Source of the DNA: Agrypnia vestita
Lineage: Eukaryota > Arthropoda > Insecta > Trichoptera > Phryganeidae
Direction: 5' to 3'
Assembly: GCA_016648135.1 (NCBI GenBank)
Contig: JADDOH010023038.1
Coordinates: 1 to 64,000, forward strand
DNA: 64,000 bases
The notes beneath the pieces are model-generated. The model was not told where the DNA came from and did not search any database. It saw nothing but the letters and a program-made list of their open reading frames with translations. Positions 32,020 through 46,300 of the stretch are shown piece after piece. The position numbers were made by a program, and so were the translations under genes. Positions within the stretch are counted from its first letter, which is position 1. Each line of letters begins with the position of its first letter.

Positions 32020-35000
32020 TCTTTATTTCAATTCGAATCAAATTCCATAACGTGTATATACAGGATATTCATAAATTCAGTGAACAATACAATATAATAA
32101 TAGGTCCAAACGTTTCGTTGACAATACAAATGTAAATTAGACTAAGTAACCCATTTCAAAGTACACACAATCACATTTCGTACAATGCTTAAAACGCGTG
32201 CGAGCAAATCTGTATCTAATCGAGTATGCTTTAAAATTGTATTCAGTTTTAAATATAAAGATATTTGCAAAAGTCCATGACAAGTTTGATGTAGGATATG
32301 TTTGTAAAAAGGCACAATTTTCATGTGTACTCATTTAAGGCATTTTTAGTTACAGTAAGGCAGGCTTATACCAAAATCAATTATCACTCAGAAAGGCATC
32401 GATATTTAGATTGTTGTATAATAAAAACTAGTGTTGTTATATTTCTTATTTTACACAAGGCCACAATGAAACTCCATCTTTCTATTCGATTACAAATTTC
32501 AAATCATGCAGTATTAAGTACAATTGCCAGGTTTAAGCGTAGATAAATGATTTTTGTTGTTTAATATTAATTATCAATACTTCCTCAAGATGTATCTGTC
32601 AGATTTTTTGAGCATAAAAAAGCAATAAAATGATATCTGACATGTATGTATTACAAACAGATTCGATATTTCGCCACACCATTAGCAGGGCACGTACTGA
32701 CAATGCACGCCGTACAACTGACAACGAATCGCTCACTCTTTTGTATAAGAACAGTAAACATTATTTATATCCTAAAATATGACTGCGACACGTGACTAAA
32801 TTCACTTGCGTGGAATATAATTTTTATACAGCCGTAACACTTGTCTGTATAATATATGCGTACATCTAGATATTATTTAATAACTTAGTAAATTTGACAA
32901 TAGTTTCCATTGTTAATACAATACAAATAGTATAGCTTTGGTTTGAAGCTGTAATGAGAATTGCAATGCAATATTTATATATATATTTATTTATGAGTTA
33001 GAAATAATTCAAACATCTGATTTTAGATTTATCTTTTATTGAATGTTCTATAAAATGCTATTAGTTTTAACCTCTCAAACAATTGTTGATATTTAAGAAT
33101 TAATGATTTATAAAGGCAATTTTTTATTCGTCTATTATTTAGAAATGTTTCAAGGATGGTTCAAACAGTACGAAAGGAAAATCCCATAAGTTAGAAGAGA
33201 AAGAGTATAGATTTAATATTATTTAAAAATATAACTTTTAATTGATAAAAACACCCAAATACAGTGCACTTCATTTATAATTTTCATTGTGATTACAGAG
33301 CTTTTTAAGAATAGTCCCAAAATTGTTGACATGACTTATTTAAAATATCAAGGAACATTTGAAGATTTTATTAAAACATCAAATGCGGGAATAATATCAG
33401 CTAGACCATGGTGAATCAAGCCATATTGTTTATACAATTATATATGTTATGTGGAAGCTGTAAGGTGTGTTTTCTCAATGAGATGAAATAAATAAAAATA
33501 AAATTCTCTTGATTTATTCACATGTACATTCTTCGTTTATTTTCATTAACTTCAAAGACGAAACATTTCAATGAGAAACTGTGCTGATTTATAACAAACT
33601 TTGGTGCATCTAACGCTAGTTACATTCAATGGTAAAATATGCCGCCATCATCATCTCGCAGCACAGAAAACATGAACTATTTGAGAGACGATACAATATA
33701 CACCCCCAACAACGTCATATCTAAAAACTAAAATCACATATTTTAAGCCACATGATAAAAGGCAAAGTGGTTTTTGAAAAACAAAAAAAAGAAATTTATT
33801 AAATTTAATAATTAATATTGCTCAATCGACAATGGTTAACCAACCAATATAGCGTTAAAAAGACATTTAATTAAAAAAAACTTTTTAAGTACAAAATTTA
33901 GAAAATATTTTTGCAAAGAAAAAATATAAACAAATTAAAAATTTTATTGCATTTTCAAAGAGCCATCAACAAAAATTATTACATTTAATTAAGTAACAAA
34001 CGATAAGTACTATTTACATTTTTATAATTTATATGGCTTCATATATCTTACTTAATTATAAAGAGAACATTGCAATATTAAACATCTTTAAACAATGTGA
34101 CAATTGCCGCGTCCGACAAACACTTTGGTCAAAAAATAATTTTGACTTTTACTCTAAGTAGTAAGTCACTTATGGAATGCATTTTTAGTTTTTAGAACCT
34201 TACACATTATATTAAATATCTTTCTACGCAACAAATATTTGGAGAATATCAAATGTTTACAGTTAAAAAAAAAACTTCGATGCATAATAAGACACATAAT
34301 AATAAAACATTCATTTATAATCTATGGCCTAAAAAACTAATACAAAAAAAATACATAGTAATTTTGAATGAAATGTTTTGAGCTATTCAAAATTATAAAA
34401 ATCTGCCATACGTGCGGTAATTATTAGGTAAAAGAAATAGAGGACTTAGCGTACTGTATATTCGATGTCTGCGAAACAAATGCATTTTCGATAAACCTAA
34501 GTACTTTGTAACAAGCCCTAATTATACACGTTTTAATATAACTTAATCGTGAACACATCCACGAATTCAGCATCTAGATGCGCCCATCCTTTGGGCTATA
34601 AATAACCTAGAAGGCCCATTGGTATTGCCAGAAATATATATATATATATATATATTTATATACACACATTTTATATTCCTATAGTATTCAAAAAATAAAC
34701 ACTGAATCTATGATATGTTTACAACAGAAGGAAATACAATTGTTTTCACATTCGTTGCTTCATAAATGGTTCAAAGATATCTAATAATATGTCGGTGCAG
34801 ACAAACTTATCTACTAATCGTGTGAAATACAAGGATAAATTAAAACAGTGAAAACACTTTCATATACGCCGGTACACAAACCTTACTTGCGTACCGATGA
34901 ACTATATATAGTCTACATTTTATTGGTATACCTAGCGTATGATTCGTTTAAAATTAAAAAATAATACTATTTTAAGTAAATTAATCAACACACGTAAGAA

Positions 35001-36778
35001 TAAAAGAATGAGAAATCAGTCAAGCATTGTTTTAAACTAAAATCAGGTTTCAACTATTGCAGCAATAACCAGTTTGAATATTATAAACTGTAAAATACAT
35101 ATCTACAATATTACAATAAGATAGTTATATGCAATACTAAATCTGAGGCTTAGTATCAAACAGAGTTAACATAAAAAACTTGATTTGTACAAATTTAGAT
35201 TAAATGCATACAGATGACATGATTTTCTGTAATTTTTATCCTTTACTCTGCTTGACCCTACACCCTGAATGTAAAAAAAGCATCAAATAACTATAATATA
35301 AACACATTTAAAGAAAAATTTGCGATAATTTTTTACGATGTACATTATGGAGAAAATACAAGCTTTGACTTCATGAAGATTTTCTTTAATATTGCTGCAT
35401 TTTGCTCAAATCACCGTTCAATGCGGTTTTAGCTAAAATTATTACATATGTAAATCGCTGGTAAACTTCAGTCCACCATTTGCTTTTCCTAACTAAGTAC
35501 ACAAGTTAAATTACAAGACTTAGACGTATAAACATACCTTAAAAATGAATTACTCCGATGGTAGTCTATAAATAAAGGAAATGGAATCTTAAATTATGAA
35601 TAATTTAATCTATGCCTACGTTTTAATCGTTTACATTTGATATTATATTATATTTGAATACGTTTTGATATATATTATTATAGTTTTGTGTGTGATTTTT
35701 ATCGAAGCAGCGAATTTGTTGAAAAATTTGTGACAAATTTGAGAATGCTCGATATCATTAAGAAAAAAGAGTACATATATTCAATTTACTAGACCTCAGA
35801 TCCAAAAAAAAATGGTGCTCTTTTCAATAAACAAAATTTATAGAACAAATTTAAAATATTTATTTTATTCTTAATGCATTATATTACTATATTTATTTAT
35901 TTATTAATTACCGATATTTTATCATCATTCGCACTTTAATGTCTGACTAGAAAGAAGTCCTTAAAATTTATAATATATTTTCAAAAGATTTAATTTAAAT
36001 ATTACAATATATTATTAAAATCATTAAGAGTAATAATAAAAAAAAAAGAATGAATTTGCTGCCATTTGTATTAAAAATCTAAAATATCTACAAAATAAAT
36101 CGGTAATATTTATATATTAGAAATTTACTTTTACAAACGAAGAAATGGCCGTTTATCATTTAAACATATTTGGTTGATACATCTTAGATATTTATGGCAA
36201 ACTAGGCACGAGTCTAAACAAAATTGTCACGATCATTTTTGTCACGATAATGCCATCTCGGACGATCCGCCTCTCTATTTATAATTCGAGAGAGTCGTCC
36301 GTCAATCTAAATCTAGCGCAGTACGTGGTACTGGGATAATTTAATAAATCATATAAGCAGCACCAGATGAAGCAAAATGTTAAAAATTTAAGATAAGAGC
36401 ACTCTTTTTTAAATATTGACCTATACTTCAATGCACACATCAAAACCCAATGCCGCAGCATAGAATGCATAATAAATAAATGACAACACACAGTGTAGCA
36501 CTTCTTCCATGATAATTTCCTTGTCGACCTCATCAGAAACCATCATTCAAATGGAGTTTTTTTTTTATACATATTTTTGTTTACGTTCACAATTGTTTTT
36601 TTCCCACTTGGCAGTATACACAATGAAATCACTAAGAAGCCCAAAGATGAAATATGTTGCACAAAAAATTCAGTGTTTTTTTTAAAGACATCCAACGATG
36701 ATTTCAATGGATTCCGAAAACGACGTACGTCGCACCACTTTCACATTTGTAGACAGTCAACCCGCTCATATACTGTGG
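32020..36778 (-). other. Probable long 3'UTR of hindsight/RREB1
   Basis: The 4.7 kb downstream of the hindsight stop has no ORF of note and none of the MITE, SINE or LINE families that fill the rest of the window, which suggests it is kept as transcribed sequence. On the minus strand an AATAAAG signal (32,022-32,027) lies just before transposon-type sequence resumes, and a Pumilio-type TGTATATA occurs at about 32,053. Other AATAAA sites upstream could give shorter ends. Confidence 0.45.
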
Positions 36779-37381
36779 TCACTTGTTCATACCCAGGAGC
36801 TTAGCTGCCTCATCAGGAGAAGACAACAGCTTGTTGATGACCCGTTTATCTATGCCCAGGAGGTTGCCGATCAGGTCATTACCCGACTCGTTCTCCTGAT
36901 CATCTGTACCCGCGTTGTCGTCCCGTTTAATATTGTGAACTTTCACCTGCCCTTCGTAGCTCTGCGAAGGCGGCGAATTGTTATTATTGACGTTACTAGG
37001 AACGTCCGGAGACAGGTTCTTGTTGATGGCCATCTGGTATCCGTTGAGAGTGAGATGCGAGTTTTTGGGCGTGGACGTCGAAGTGTTGGTCGAGGAGGCG
37101 TAGCTAAAGTTTAGCGGGGAGAACGTGGAGTTGCTGGACTTGGAGTAGTTCTGGGAGGAGCCGGACGGCGAGGCGGTTTCCTCGTCTCCGCTCGCGGTGG
37201 AGAGGTCCTCGCAGCTGAGTGAGTCGACATGCTTCTTGCGATGGCGCAACATGGAGTGCTTCAGCGTGAAGCGGCGTTGGCACACGTTGCAGGAGAAGGG
37301 TCTCTCGCCCGTGTGGGTGCGCATGTGGCGACGGAGATCCTCGGCGGACCAGAAGCGGCGCATGCAGAAGGCGCACACCAC
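36779..37381 (-). CDS. peb: hindsight exon 4: terminal finger pair and C-terminal tail
   Basis: The exon starts after TTTCCAG and continues the previous exon in phase 0 (NRK|VVCAFC). It encodes two consecutive fingers ([19 protein letters not shown] and [19 protein letters not shown]) joined by a TGERPF linker. A Ser/Asn-rich tail follows, then a conserved-looking end, [20 protein letters not shown] to LLGMNK. Residues are about 1633-1832. Confidence 0.9.
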   Translation of the reverse strand: MVCAFCMRRFWSAEDLRRHMRTHTGERPFSCNVCQRRFTLKHSMLRHRKKHVDSLSCEDLSTASGDEETASPSGSSQNYSKSSNSTFSPLNFSYASSTNTSTSTPKNSHLTLNGYQMAINKNLSPDVPSNVNNNNSPPSQSYEGQVKVHNIKRDDNAGTDDQENESGNDLIGNLLGIDKRVINKLLSSPDEAAKLLGMNK

Positions 37382-40300
37382 CTGGAAATATAAAACAGTT
37401 AGATTTCTATTAATAAATTCATTCCTATTCCTGGATGGATGTTTTAAAAGCTTTGTATCAGATTTTATCTTAATTTGTTCAATTATGTAGTGGCTATGTC
37501 CAATTTAAAGTCAACATCTGTAATAAATTAACCCAAATAATAAACATGAAATTAAAACTGTTCCACAATTCAGTGAAACAACATTTTTTCAATATTTACC
37601 TTTCTGTTGGCATAATCCGGAAACTTCCCTCTCAGCTGTTCTCCGTTCTCCTCACCCTGCTCGTCCCCTCCTTCGCTGCGGTGCCCCCGGTCCGGGGTAG
37701 AGGAGCCCAATTCCTCACCGAAAGGGGCGCTCGTCTCCAGAGACCCCTTGGACATGAGCAGCTCGTACTCCGAACTGTGGCAATCTTTGATGTGGTCAAG
37801 GGCGTCCTGCCTCTCGGCATAGGACTGATCACACAGATGGCACTTGAACGGCAAGTCAGAGTTTTGCATGTTCGAAGGGACGTCCTGCAGATAGGACGGA
37901 CTGTACTTGGATGTTGATATCTGACTGTCCCATTCTGTCCGGCCGCCGCTGGATTCGAGGGAATTTTTCGCTGCCTTTTCACCGAAGCTCTCTATCTCCG
38001 TGTCATTGTATTTTTTCTCATCGTCCGATGTTAGTGGCGGTTCGTCTCCGCTTTCTGTCGGCGATTGATTGCCTTCGTCCATCTTTGGACTCCCCGGTCC
38101 CGATTCGTCAATTTGTATTCCGTGCTTGGAGGACATGTGTTTTTTGAGATTGCTCAGTGTGGAGAAAGTGCTGCTGGGGCAGCTAGCGCACTTGTACGGC
38201 CTCTCCGGTACATTCCTCATCATGAATCCTTGATTTCCTAATCCAGGAATTGACACGCTGTTGGGCGGAATATCAGCGTTGGCGACAGTGGCCGCATTCA
38301 CCTGGCTCTGCTGAATTTGGCTGCCATGCTTGCGCAAGAGGTGGCGATCGCAGTTGGACTTGGTGGTGAACAGCAGTGGGCAGAAGTGGCACTTGTATGG
38401 CTTCTGACCGGTGTGTGTCAGGATGTGGCGTCGCAGAGACGATGACCAAGGGAATTTGCGGTGGCAGTACGGGCACGAGACTCTGTTGGGCGCCAGGCTG
38501 TAGGCGGACTTCTTTTTTTGAGGAACTTGGTTGGTATTTTCCGATTCAGAACTGAAAAAACAATCCTTTCTTAGTAACTCAATAAATACACAACGAAAGT
38601 ACCTATAAGACATTGTATAAAACTTTTTGATTTAACTTACCGGTTTTCATCGCTTCCCGAGTTGTTTCCTTCACTGGTAGATCCCGAAGAGGCTACCAGC
38701 CCCTCCTCGTCCTCCTCCGAGCCTTCCCCCTGGTGCTGCATGCTCGACTCACTTCGCGGCTGCACCTCGGTGTTGGCGACAAAGTCATTTTTGAAGTACT
38801 TTCCAAAGGGAATCTGCGTAACGGCGTTGTCCAGCAGTCTGGACACGGAGACCAGATCTCCTTCCTCCTGTTTACCCTCTTTATTGGCGTTAGATTCAGA
38901 CTGTTCGTCGTCTACTTCTCCGTTCTGGCCAATCTGGCTAACAAACGTCGGAATGACCAGATTCTGCGAGGTGTGATGCTGAGGATTCTTGCTAATTAAG
39001 CTGCCCGCAATTTTCCAATCGAAATCTTTGGAAATGTCCGGCTGCTGGATCTTGGCAGACACGCCGATCAAGATTTCTTGGGCCACCTTCTTGGCCATCA
39101 GATTCGAATCAGCTTGCTGCGGTTGCGCGTTTTCCGAAGCTGTTTTGGATTGCAGATCTTTGACGACCTGAGATTTGTCGTCCACAGACTCTTCTTCATC
39201 GATGACCAACGCGTCATCTTCATCCTCCTCTTCGTTTTCGGCAATTGGTGGTTCTGTTTTATTTTGCGAAATCTTCGGTTGCGTGTAAATCGTGTGAGAC
39301 TTGAGTTGCTGAGCCAATATGGCGTACTTAACCTGGTCTGAGATCATGCTGTATGTTTTGTTGACAGGTAGGGTACTGGCGTACTGGTTGGTCGAGGCAT
39401 CTTTTTCTTCTCCGTTATTTGAGTTATTGTTGGGCGGTTCACTACTAGGGGTAATATTTTTGATGTAGTTCATACGGCTCTCGTAGTTGAGGGACGGCAC
39501 CGTTATGTTTTGCGGCACGAGAGATATGGGATTTTTGCGTGGCAAGCCGATGTTAGACCTCTGTCTCTGCGACCAGTACTGCGGATGCTGTTGCTTTATG
39601 TGTCTCTCCATGTTGGACCGGAGAGTGAACCTGGCCGAACAGTGTTCGCAGGAAAACGGTCTTTCCGTTCTGTATCTCCTCTGCTTCTGTTTGGGCATCA
39701 GAACACCATTCTTTATGACCATTTTAACGGAATTCGGACTGTGGTTGGAAACGACCTCCTTCTTGTGAATTTTAGGTGACGCCATTATCGGAGTGGAGAA
39801 CGGCGCGGTGGTGGCCGGAGAGTCGGTGTTTATGTGCAGCGGCGGCTTTACGTCCTCTTCAGTTTTTATAAACGGAACTGGCGTGTGCGGTCTTAGGTCG
39901 GGACTAGCCATGGTCTGTTGGTGGAAGGCCTGTAGTCTTTCCGTGGCCAACGCCATATTACGCTGGTCCATCCCGACTAGTCCTCCTCCCGAGAGCTGAA
40001 GACCTCTTATGATTTCCTTCTGAATTCTCTCCTTCATCTCGGCCAATTCCTTCGGATTAGTCGGAGAGAGGAACGGAGCGTGCTGCAGGAAGTAGGGGCT
40101 TAACGGGAATGCCGGCGGGATTCCCAACCCCGGGAACGCTGTTCCAGTCCTGTAAAGCTGCGACAGTTGATTAGCGTAGAAACTGGCGGCAGGATCCAGT
40201 TTCTGAAGATGGGCTCCCTTCAACAGCTGTTGCTGAGCCAGAAACAGTTGAGTTTTTTCAAACATGACCGTGGCCGCCGATGTAGTGGTATCGAAGTTGA

Positions 40301-43300
40301 TGGTCTTGGGTAAGAAATTATCCGCATCGGTGTCAGAAACGGGAGTTTCCTCAACTTTCTCAATCTTTTTCTTACTCAAATCCAGGACATCTTCTTGATA
40401 TTCACCGGTACTGAGATCCATGGGAACTTCACAACCGTAATTTCCAGACTTATTAGGGTACGGTTCCTCGGCCTGCTCCATATCTTCATCGGTGTCGGGC
40501 TCCCTTTCGGCGTCTGATTCGGAAAATTCGGGTATTTGCGTCAGCTGCCCGAATCCTTTAACTTTCAGTCTCGGTTGAGCCAATTCTTCCGCGGCTTGAG
40601 GAATGATATGGCAAACAGGGTCTACGGAGCAATGCGGCCGCAATATTTCCCTGGGCTGCGGGACCACTATGGACAGGTCCCTCGGCAGAGGAATGATGAG
40701 ATTGCGATCCTTGAAGGCGATGGTGGATTCCCTCGGGAAGTGCGAAACTGGAGTGCTGCGCGTGCTGTCGCTGAGCTGCCGCTCCGCGTCTTCGCGGTGC
40801 TCGTTCTCCGGCGTGGAGAAGATCAGGGAGCGTTTAATGTCTTCCCTCGAAATGTTGAGCTTTGAGTTGACCTCGTCGTTGTTCGGATCCTCGGACGGAT
40901 GGTATATTATGGATCTTTTGACTTCCTCGCGCGTGACTTTAGAGTGTCTATTCCTGAGGTGCCTTTCGCAGTTGGCTTTGGTGGTAAAGGCGTAGTTGCA
41001 GACCGCGCACTCGTAAGGACGGTCGCCGTTGTGAGTCCTCATGTGACGCACCAGCGCCGCCTTATCCAGCGAGGACTGCGGGCACATGTTGCATCTGTAG
41101 GGCCCCGGTCCGTTTCCGCTGAGGTGGACTCTGTTGTGACCTTTGAGGGCTCTCAGGTTCGGAAATATCGCGGTGCACAGTCGGCAAGGAAACTCGCCTC
41201 GGAGTTTCATTTTGCGGAACTCAGCGGCGAATATATCCTGCAATTCTTCGTGGTCGTCATTTCCCCTGCTTCCGTGGTCGGGCGTCAAGGAGGCGACTTC
41301 GTGGCTCTTGTGAGTGAGCGGCTCGAACAGCCCTCTGACCGAGGTGACGGATATCATGGATGGGATGTCGGCCAAGTCCTTGGAGTTGTCTACCAACGGG
41401 CGTATCATGTCCTTTGAGAATGCGTAATATTCATTTGGTTTTCTCGAATCGGCTATCAGTCTCGGAGTAGCTGTATAGTTTGGAGACTTATTTTGCAGAT
41501 CTAAATTGGCGAAAAAATCGTCTCGTCGGACGTCTTCGTCGGCGCTGCTCGACTCGCGCCTCTTCTTGGTGCAGTCTTCGGACTCTCCCGAAGACGTGGC
41601 GATGCACGTCTTCCTGTGGATGTCCAGAGCGCTCTCGCAGGGGAAGTCCCTCGAGCACTGGTCGCAGCTGAAGGCCTGCTCGGTGACGGACTTGTGCACG
41701 CTTTGCTCGCAGACGGTTTTGGCGATCTGGGGAAACTTTTGACTCGAGAAATCGATGAACGTGCAATCTTTGAAGCCCGAAACGGAATTGGCGACAGCTT
41801 TTTTGTTCGGGGAGTCCTTGCGTTCCGGGTGGTGCACCCTAAAACGGTGCAAGTTGAGGACGCGGTGGTTCTTGAAGCTCTGGTTGCACGAGGAGCATTT
41901 CACTTTGAAGTCGGGATGCGCTTCTTCCATATGAATTTCGAAGACATTGAGGGAAGCGAAGTCTTCGCAATCGCAGACGGGGCATATCAAGCGCTGCGCA
42001 GGCACGCAGTCGTTTATAAAGTTATTGTTGATGTTCTTCGATTTTTTTTTGCCGCCTGGTGCCTGCTCGTCATCAGCGCTGTTCCCGCCGCTGCCGTTCG
42101 TGGTTTTGTCGTTGTTATTGTACTCGAGTCTTCGCTTCCTTGTGTTGGGCATCCTGGGCGCGCTGGCCTTGGCTCCGGACCCGGACACTTCCGAGTCCTC
42201 GCTGTCAGAGTCGTGGTTCTGCTTGTGGCTTCGCATGTGTCTGTGCATGTTGCCGTTGGTGTTGAAGGTCAGGTCGCACATCTTGCAGCGGAAAGGCCTC
42301 TCGCCGCTGTGAACTAATAAGTGTCTATCTAGGCTGGAACTTGAGCCCAGAACCTTGTCGCAATATTTACAGGTGAAGTCTTTTTGGTTTTCCTGTCCTG
42401 GTGGCGCACCGGGGTTGGACTTATCTTTCTTTTCTAATTCTGGTTCATCTTTGATATTCTTTGGGTTGGATTTGGCTTTGTTTTCTTTGGCGTCTGTTAC
42501 GGAATTTTCTACTGCAGGATCTGAAAAACGAAAGAAGAACATCAAATTAGACTCCAGTTAAGTAAGCTTTTGAAATACACTAGCTCCGCGTGGGAAACGA
42601 CTAAACATATTTTCACGGCTGTAACAAGGTGTAAAAGGCTTATAGGAAGGACGACCCAGGAGAACGTGGTGAAACTCGCCGTTGACCTAAATATGATAAA
42701 GGGATTTATGAAGAAGAATAATTACGTAGTTTAGACGAGCAGGACTTGTCGCAACAATTACAGATCTAACCGAGCCTACTAGTGACGCGGCCGATGTGTG
42801 TTCAGCAAGAAAGGAAGTGATAACGTCCGTCTTTCTCTCGTATTCACATCCGACTTGGAGTGTTCTTGGAATCGCGCGATAAGTGAGTTATTACCTCGGC
42901 CGGGCGACGTTTCACAGTCGACGCCTTATCGCCGCGATTCCGTAAAACCTCAAACATCCTGCTCCAGTTTTCGGTTGCGAGATCCATCTTGGAAGCGAGG
43001 CGTCGAGAGAAGCACAGAAAAACCTAACCACCGTTTTGCGGTGGACGCAATCCGAATAATATTTTAACTAATCAACGCAAGCGAGCGTGGGTGCGCGACT
43101 TGTCACCGCTTGCTGTCGCCGTTAACGTGGGAAATACAACACTACAAAACGAACGATCTTTTAATATTTTCAAGAGGTTACTGCCCTGGGTCTGAAATTT
43201 GGGTAGAAATTGGGTGTTTTTTTTACAACGGCTTAACAATTATTTTTTTCTTAAACATCACTCATTAATATGAAACTATTATTTTATTGGAAAATTAAAA

Positions 43301-46300
43301 ACAAATAAATAAAAACACAATGGCCGCGTGATGTCCATTCCCGCCGTTCCGAGACAAAAAAGAAGGTCTTGTACTTGTTTAGAGATTAAATATCTATGAT
43401 TTTTCGTTAATCGTTAAAGCTGAAATTTTTTAATAAGCAAACGGCGCATTTTATCAAAAAAATTTACCCTAGATCATAGATAATGCTATTAGTATGAATT
43501 TGAACAAAATCTGCCAAAATTTTAAGATAGTTTGAAAATATATTTATTTATTTTATTTTGGGGAAAATTAACAGCAAATCAACATCTTAACAAATATAAA
43601 ATAATGGTTTATAAAATTATGCCAATTACAAATTTTTCACTGAATATAGTTATTTAATTTAATTTAATTTAACAGCGAGTGGAGAGGGTGGAGGGGAATG
43701 TGGCACGGGAATAGAAGGGAGGATATATTGTACGAATTAGTTTGGGTGCGGTTGTGTAGATATTGTTTGTTTTATGTTTCTTATCGTTGAGTTGAAAATG
43801 TCAATGTGGTGATAGTTTGTGTTAAATGAATAAGTGGATCTGTACGTGTACATATGAGTTTTGTTTTGGTACATAAGGGGAGGTGAAAATTGGTTGAGTG
43901 TCTGTAATTGCGAGTTGGGATGTGGTAAGATATTCGTTGAACAAGTTCCAAATAGACGCCAAATACCAGTCTGAAAAAGAGAGTTTCGAGAAAAATGCAA
44001 ATGAATAATGTAACTCGTTTAGCTTCAAATTGCTATAATTCTATTGGTGCGGTGGGACCTCTTAATTTGTTGGTATTTTTCTTTGGTTTAATTTATTTTG
44101 ATCCTGGCGAGATTAGCACGACACCCTGACCGCCTCCGGAATGCGGTATCCGATATCTGGACACGGGCGAGATAGAAGGAGAACCCGATACGCGGAGTGG
44201 AGATTGCGAGATTTCCTGTAGCCCGCGGGACCTCAACGTCCTCTCCGCGCCGGAAGTTGCGGCATGGACCAGCGCCGCCATCGCCGCGCGGGAGCGGTGC
44301 CAACCACAACAACCTTTCAAGACTAACTGCAACATCCTTCTAGAACCTAACCCGTCGTCCCATCGCCTTCGGAGTCCATTCCTCCGGGAATTTGCAACAA
44401 CAATATGTCGCATGTACTTAAAACTAACTATATGTATAAACACGTAACAATATAATGTAAGAAGAGAGTAGCCTCCAAATTAGAATGATCTTGAATATAT
44501 TTTATACTTGGCGTATAGGAAATGATGTCATTGTGCGGACAGAGTTTTATTTATTTATTTATATGTGCGTAGTACATAGAAATCCGACGACTATTATTTT
44601 AAGAATATATACATATAATATCTGTACAATTTAAGTGAAAAGTATCAACGGCAGAAAAATTATGGTTCTAATTTCTGCAAGATTTTAACCATTTTGTTTG
44701 ACTCCACAAAGCGAATGAATTTTTAGTATTAGATATAAGTTACTTTAATGCTTGCTAGTCCAGCGTTTTATAAAAGACTGGCTTACCCGCGCGGCTTCAC
44801 ACGCGTAGATTTTTTAGTCATATTTTGTCAATTTGTGTATTTTATAGAACTTTTTGAGTTCTACAACTACTGTATAGAAAGCGATGTTTTTATTATTTTT
44901 TCTTTATGTCTTTTTCCCTCCACGGAGGGGTTGTGTTTTTTACGTCCTGCGCCTTATTTGGGTGATGTATTTTATTTAAATTTTATTATTGGTATTATAT
45001 TGTATTGATATTTTTGAAATAAAGATTAATATGCGCGGGACAATGAAGGTTTTGTGCGACCGACTCGCTCGGTTTTCATCTCTGCATGTTGTATTGATGA
45101 AGGCCGAGCGAGGAGGTCGCTTTAGCATAAAATAATGCCAACCAGGCGGCGAAAGTGCTGGGCCGATATGGACGCTTTTGCGCATAGAACGGCTCAGGGT
45201 ATGTGGTGGGTCCCCTTCATACTGTATAGAAAGTATTAAAATATCTCTTAACGCTCGACCATTTTTTCTTCGACTTTGCTTGTAAAATAGGTCACCACGA
45301 AAAGACCTTTTATTTTAACGGGATAATGTACAGCCCATGTTCACCCTGAAGGTCAATTCTAAATATTGGTGAAGGAATTTTTGAAATTGAATGAGTAGTT
45401 CCGGAGATTACTTCCTACATCCAAACTTAGAAACTTCACCTCTTTATACATTAGTATAGATAATAAGTCTATTACCTAGTACCTTTCTGAACAGAACAAA
45501 CATTAATAAATATTGAATGAATTTTGACTTATCTGTAAAACATTGGACAATCTCCTAAGATTATCAATATTATCGAGCATTATAAATTCATTCGCTTTAA
45601 TATTACCATATACAGAGTGTACCTAATAGAGCCAATCCTCAATACTTTATAGATCGATTCCTGATTAAATTATGTGTCGAAAATATACAAGCAATAATGT
45701 TCTAATATCAATAATTTTGAAGATAAGCGCCTTCAAAGAATATTTTTTCTCAGTATTGAAAAAATGCAATATTTAAAAATAAAATTAAAATATTTAACTT
45801 ATCTTCTGTTGAACGTTCGACAATAACTAAAATAAATTACACATCGAATATTAAAAATTCATTCGCTTCAATACAAGACAAATAAATGTTTTATTTCAAA
45901 TAAATATTTTATTTTCAGGTTTGTGTTTTCTGGGGGTATTATGCCGTGTTATTACCAGCCGTGTTATCCCATTGCAGGGTCCATTATCAGGGCTGATGTG
46001 TTGTGACAACGGCAATGGTAAGTGGCCCTGATGTAGCCCTGCAATGGGATCCGAAACGTCGGCCGGAATGGTCGTTATTACGACACGGCATAATACCCCA
46101 GAAAACACAAACCTGAAGATTCTGAGTGGCCGTGAAAACCTAAGAACATTCTTAAATATTTTATTTGAGAAAGTCAAAGAAAAGAAAAGAAAGTCTTTCT
46201 CGGAAGTGAAAAATGATAAAACCTTACAAAAAAAGTATTTTTTCAAATTTCAGTAATCGAGAAATTTAAACTTTTCAACTGTTTTTTTTTTGTTTGACAT

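Noticed and set aside
36698..37490. Plus-strand frames opposite the last hindsight exon
   Set aside because: Antisense of the finger pair and tail; compositional only.
40899..42317. Long plus-strand frames (172 and 233 codons) opposite hindsight exon 2
   Set aside because: They are antisense shadows of a GC-rich coding exon: no domains, and the minus strand encodes conserved zinc fingers through the same bases.
42521..42545. Met-initiated start of hindsight at 42,545 (MMFFFRFS)
   Set aside because: These codons are the reverse-read polypyrimidine tract and AG of a splice acceptor (TTTCGTTTTTCAG), not protein-coding sequence.
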